Source: JABCPE02 sp963519075
Lineage (GTDB): Bacteria > Bacteroidota > Bacteroidia > Flavobacteriales > Weeksellaceae
Direction: 5' to 3'
NCBI GenBank assembly: GCA_963519075.1
Contig: CAUQMH010000001.1
Span: 32,293-96,292, forward strand
Length of the DNA: 64,000 bases
Under the pieces are notes generated by a model that ran no database searches, was not told the DNA's origin, and saw only the letters and a list, made by a program, of their open reading frames with translations. The position numbers were made by a program, and so were the translations under genes. This document shows, piece after piece, positions 61,661-64,000 of this stretch (position 1 is the stretch's first letter; the number at the start of each line of letters is the position of its first letter).

Positions 61661-61736
61661 GCGAAAATAGCTCAGTTGGTAGAGCACAACCTTGCCAAGG
61701 TTGGGGTCGCGGGTTCGAATCCCGTTTTTCGCTCCA
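61661..61736 (+). tRNA. tRNA-Gly (GCC)
   Basis: Acceptor GCGAAAA/TTTTCGC, D-arm GCTCAGTTGGTAGAGC, anticodon loop TTGCCAA (GCC), T-loop GGTTCGAATCC. Here the 3' CCA (61734-61736) is encoded, unlike in its two neighbours. Confidence 0.93.
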
Positions 61737-61742
61737 TTCCAT

Positions 61743-61826
61743 GCCCTGGTGGTGGAACTGGTAGACACGCAGGACTTAAAATCCTGTGCCTCCTTTGGCG
61801 TGCGGGTTCAAGTCCCGCCTGGGGTA
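61743..61826 (+). tRNA. tRNA-Leu (UAA)
   Basis: Acceptor GCCCTGG pairs with CTGGGGT through three G-U pairs; anticodon loop CTTAAAA (TAA); long variable arm; T-arm GCGGGTTCAAGTCCCGC. Discriminator A at 61826; CCA not encoded. Confidence 0.9.
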
Positions 61827-61830
61827 CTCT

Positions 61831-61864
61831 AAAACCTTGATAATCCACTGATTGCCAAGGTTTT
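61831..61864 (+). terminator. Terminator of the tRNA cluster
   Basis: Arms AAAACCTTG (61831-61839) and CAAGGTTTT (61856-61864) followed by more T, five bases after the last tRNA. Confidence 0.75.
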
Positions 61865-61944
61865 TTTCTTTTTATAACATTTCCCTTTTATTAAATTTTA
61901 TATCCTTTTAAAATAGATTTAAAAATAATTTTCTCATAAAAATA

Positions 61945-61982
61945 AATAAAGCCAATCTTTAATTACAAAGATTGGCTTTATT
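61945..61982 (-). terminator. Rho-independent terminator after the bacilliredoxin gene
   Basis: Perfect 16-base arms AATAAAGCCAATCTTT (61945-61960) and AAAGATTGGCTTTATT (61967-61982), 6-base loop, 22 bases past the gene's stop. Confidence 0.85.
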
Positions 61983-62004
61983 CTTTTTCTAAAAAGTATT
62001 CTTT

Positions 62005-62415
62005 TTAGCAGAACTCTTCATAAGCTGCCTGCAAATTAGCAGCGATAGCGCCTGCTGGATGCCCTTCTATATGGTGTCTTTCTATCATATGAACAAGCTC
62101 ACCATCTTTGAACAAAGCAATGGATGGGGAAGACGGCGGGAATGGTGCCATATGCTTTCTTGCTTCCGCTACAGCTTCCGTATCAAATCCTGCAAAAGCA
62201 GTCACCAAATGATCTGGTTTCTTGTCTCCTGTAAGGGAATAAAGCACCCCTGGTCTCGCTGCTCCAGCAGAGCAACCACACACGGAGTTAATAACCAACA
62301 ATGTTGTTCCTTTCTGCCCAAGTGCTTCTACAACCTGCTCTGGCGTTGTAAGGTCTTTGAAACCATTCTCTGTAAGTTCTTCCTTCATAGGAATTACCAA
62401 TTCTTCTGGATACAT
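62005..62415 (-). CDS. BrxA/BrxB family bacilliredoxin
   Basis: A 136-residue thioredoxin-fold protein of the YphP/YqiW (DUF1094) family, with the C-G-C active site C46-G-C48 in NSVCGCSAGAARPGV. Bacilliredoxins remove bacillithiol from mixed disulfides on proteins, so its presence suggests low-molecular-weight thiol chemistry of the bacillithiol type; biosynthesis genes (bshA, B, C) are not in the window. It lies 35 bases after pyk in the same orientation and has its own terminator. Confidence 0.92.
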   Translation of the reverse strand: MYPEELVIPMKEELTENGFKDLTTPEQVVEALGQKGTTLLVINSVCGCSAGAARPGVLYSLTGDKKPDHLVTAFAGFDTEAVAEARKHMAPFPPSSPSIALFKDGELVHMIERHHIEGHPAGAIAANLQAAYEEFC

Positions 62416-62450
62416 AATTTTATTTTATCAATTTTGGATTAAACAATATT

Positions 62451-63884
62451 TTAAATAGTTGAAAGTCTCAGTGTGTTAGTTTTTCCGCTTTCATATACAG
62501 GCATCGCATTTAGATTTACCACGAAATCTCCTTGCTTCACAAAACCGTAATTACTTGCCAGCATATTCACTTGGATAACCGTTTCATCGGTAGATTTCTG
62601 CATATCATAGTAGAACGCTCTAACTCCCCAAAGAAGGTTAAGTTTCGCTAAAACCCTTCTGTCTGAACAGAATACAATGATGTGAGCATGAGGTCTATGA
62701 GCCGAAATCTGGAACGCTGTATAGCCTGAATTGGTAAGTGTGATGATACCTTTTGCATTGGCTTTTTTAGCGATTCTCACCGCAGAATAGCAGACCATAT
62801 CTGTGATGTAGCGGTCTTCTTCCTCGGTTTGTATTTTTTCAATCGGCTTGTTGCTGCTCATATAGAGTTTGTCTTTCTCGATATTGCTCACGATTTTAGC
62901 CATGTTTTTAATCACATCCACAGGATATTTCCCCACAGAAGTTTCACCAGAAAGCATCACTGCATCAGCACCATCCAGCACGGAGTTGGCAACATCATTC
63001 ACCTCCGCACGAGTCGGTGTCAGGCTGTTGATCATGGTTTCCATCATCTGTGTAGCGATGATTACAGGTCTGGCGTGATTTCTTGCTGCTTCTACTAGCT
63101 TTTTTTGAACCACAGGAACTTCTTCCATTGGGATTTCCACTCCTAAATCTCCTCTAGCAACCATGATTCCATCACATTCTCTTAGGATTTCATCCATGTT
63201 TTCCACGCCTTCGGGTTTTTCTATTTTGGCAATAATAGGAGTATTCTGCTTTCCATTGGTATGATTTTGAATCAAATCTTTCAAATCTTTGATATCCTGT
63301 GCGTGTCTCACAAAAGAAAGCGCAATCCAGTCAAACTCATTATCCAGCATAAATTTAGCATCCTCTATATCCTTTTCTGTAAGGGCAGGAAGCGAAATCG
63401 CTGTATTAGGAAGGTTTACACCTTTTTTAGAGCTGAGCGGGCCGCCTTGTATCGCTTTTGCTTTTACAATATCTTTTTGATTGGTTTCTATGACTTCAAA
63501 AACCAATTTACCATCATCTATCAGAATTCTCTCGCCTACTTTTACATCTTTTGCAAATCTTTCGTAGGTCATATACACTCTGGATGCATCTCCTTCTACA
63601 TTTTCATTAGTAAAAGTAAGAATGTCCCCAGGGTTGATAAAAGAACCTTCTTTTACCACGCCTACACGGAGCTTAGGCCCTTGTAAATCCCCAAGAATAG
63701 CCGTATTAAAGCCATACTCTTGGTTGATAGAACGGATAAGCTCCACATTTTTCTTCACCAAATCATAGTCAGCATGAGAAAAATTAATTCTAAACACATC
63801 CACTCCTTCTTTTATCATTTCTATCATGGTCTCTCTGCTAGAAGACGCAGGTCCCAATGTTGCTATTATCTTTGTTTTTTTCAT
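62451..63884 (-). CDS. pyk: Pyruvate kinase
   Basis: Converts phosphoenolpyruvate and ADP to pyruvate and ATP, the last step of glycolysis. From the ATG at 63884 (MKKTKIIATLGPASS) it is 477 residues. The active-site barrel has IALSFVRHA, the K/Glu-containing PIIAKIEKPEG and GVMVARGDLGVEIP, and the signature ETMINSLTPTRAEVNDVAN; the C-terminal domain is present. An upstream ATG at 63899 lies inside the previous gene and is less likely. The start is four bases after the upstream gene's stop. Secure. Confidence 0.97.
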   Translation of the reverse strand: MKKTKIIATLGPASSSRETMIEMIKEGVDVFRINFSHADYDLVKKNVELIRSINQEYGFNTAILGDLQGPKLRVGVVKEGSFINPGDILTFTNENVEGDASRVYMTYERFAKDVKVGERILIDDGKLVFEVIETNQKDIVKAKAIQGGPLSSKKGVNLPNTAISLPALTEKDIEDAKFMLDNEFDWIALSFVRHAQDIKDLKDLIQNHTNGKQNTPIIAKIEKPEGVENMDEILRECDGIMVARGDLGVEIPMEEVPVVQKKLVEAARNHARPVIIATQMMETMINSLTPTRAEVNDVANSVLDGADAVMLSGETSVGKYPVDVIKNMAKIVSNIEKDKLYMSSNKPIEKIQTEEEDRYITDMVCYSAVRIAKKANAKGIITLTNSGYTAFQISAHRPHAHIIVFCSDRRVLAKLNLLWGVRAFYYDMQKSTDETVIQVNMLASNYGFVKQGDFVVNLNAMPVYESGKTNTLRLSTI

Positions 63885-63888
63885 ATCT

Positions 63889-64000
63889 CTATTTATCATA
63901 AATTATTATTTGGTATAGTTCATGTTCTGAAGACAGCTGGAATTCTTCTACGGAATCCACCAAATCCTGAGGAAAATTTATATTAGAAAAATCTTCCCAG
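63889..64000 (-). CDS. C-terminal end of an unidentified protein (partial)
   Basis: An open minus frame enters from the right edge and ends at the TAG 63889-63891, encoding about 36 residues: WEDFSNINFPQDLVDSVEEF and on to YQIIIYDK. The gene continues beyond the window. In many flavobacteria the gene before pyk is a small IPExxxVDY-type protein; the visible part is compatible with that but does not prove it. It is four bases before the pyk start, so both are probably in one operon. Confidence 0.6.
   Translation of the reverse strand, partial: WEDFSNINFPQDLVDSVEEFQLSSEHELYQIIIYDK

Noticed and set aside
61510..61840. Open frames of about 84 codons over the tRNA cluster
   Set aside because: They read straight through three tRNA cloverleaves; the bases are explained by the tRNAs.

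Overview
The window is chromosomal DNA from a low-GC member of the Flavobacteriia, most likely the Chryseobacterium/Riemerella/Elizabethkingia group (Weeksellaceae). The evidence is a SusC/RagA-type TonB receptor, PASTA-tailed FtsI in a long division and cell-wall (dcw) cluster, a DUF3127 protein, abundant lipoproteins and small secreted proteins, weak Shine-Dalgarno sequences, and repeated flavobacterial promoter -7 elements of the form TAnnTTTG. The genus is inference. There is no prophage, insertion sequence, rRNA or CRISPR array in view.

Layout. 1-2551 (minus): a frameshifted SusC-like receptor gene running off the left edge. 2681-5274 (plus): rnhB, a dicarboxylate/amino-acid symporter and a small secreted protein. 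5308-23239 (minus): an 18-kb dcw cluster, transcribed rsmH-ftsL-ftsI-X-murE-mraY-X-murD-ftsW-murG-X-X-murC-ftsQ-ftsA-ftsZ, where X marks four genes not normally part of such a cluster. mraZ is missing, and rsmH is divergent from an alpha/beta hydrolase gene. 23439-34651: engB, a tRNA methyltransferase, a glycosyltransferase, an endonuclease III without iron-sulfur cysteines, nikR, a dipeptidyl peptidase IV/peptide transporter pair, a DMT transporter and gpsA. 34721-42257 (minus): two lipoproteins, clpB, uvrC, an SGNH-like protein and a CPBP protease. 42361-44940 (plus): pncB and an ECF sigma factor with a membrane partner. 45067-49552 (minus): AGCS symporter, metal/cofactor-binding lipoprotein, methyltransferase and tsf. 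50165-56116 (mostly minus): accA, gltX, ftsE-like, mtaB and a SIMPL protein. 56240-60360 (plus): a beta-barrel protein, a HerA-like ATPase, a pentapeptide-like protein and a DEDDh exonuclease. 60350-64000: aat, a DUF3127 protein, a Leu-Gly-Leu tRNA cluster, a bacilliredoxin, pyk and a partial gene.

Functionally, most of the window is housekeeping: peptidoglycan precursor synthesis and septation, translation (tsf, gltX, tRNAs, mtaB, trmN6, rsmH), DNA repair (rnhB, nth, uvrC), protein quality control (clpB, aat) and central metabolism (pyk, accA, pncB, gpsA). The DPP IV and POT transporter genes lie two bases apart and look like a peptide-feeding unit.

I did not find a convincing new multi-gene system. 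The observations most worth checking are the foreign genes embedded in the dcw operon together with the loss of mraZ, the receptor frameshift, the DEDDh exonuclease with a decayed GIY-YIG-like half, the SSB-like acidic tip on the DUF3127 protein, an endonuclease III with no cluster cysteines, a palindrome in the nikR promoter, an 18-bp perfect inverted repeat near 46.6 kb, and a second ClpB C-terminal coding end plus an inverted copy of it downstream of clpB.
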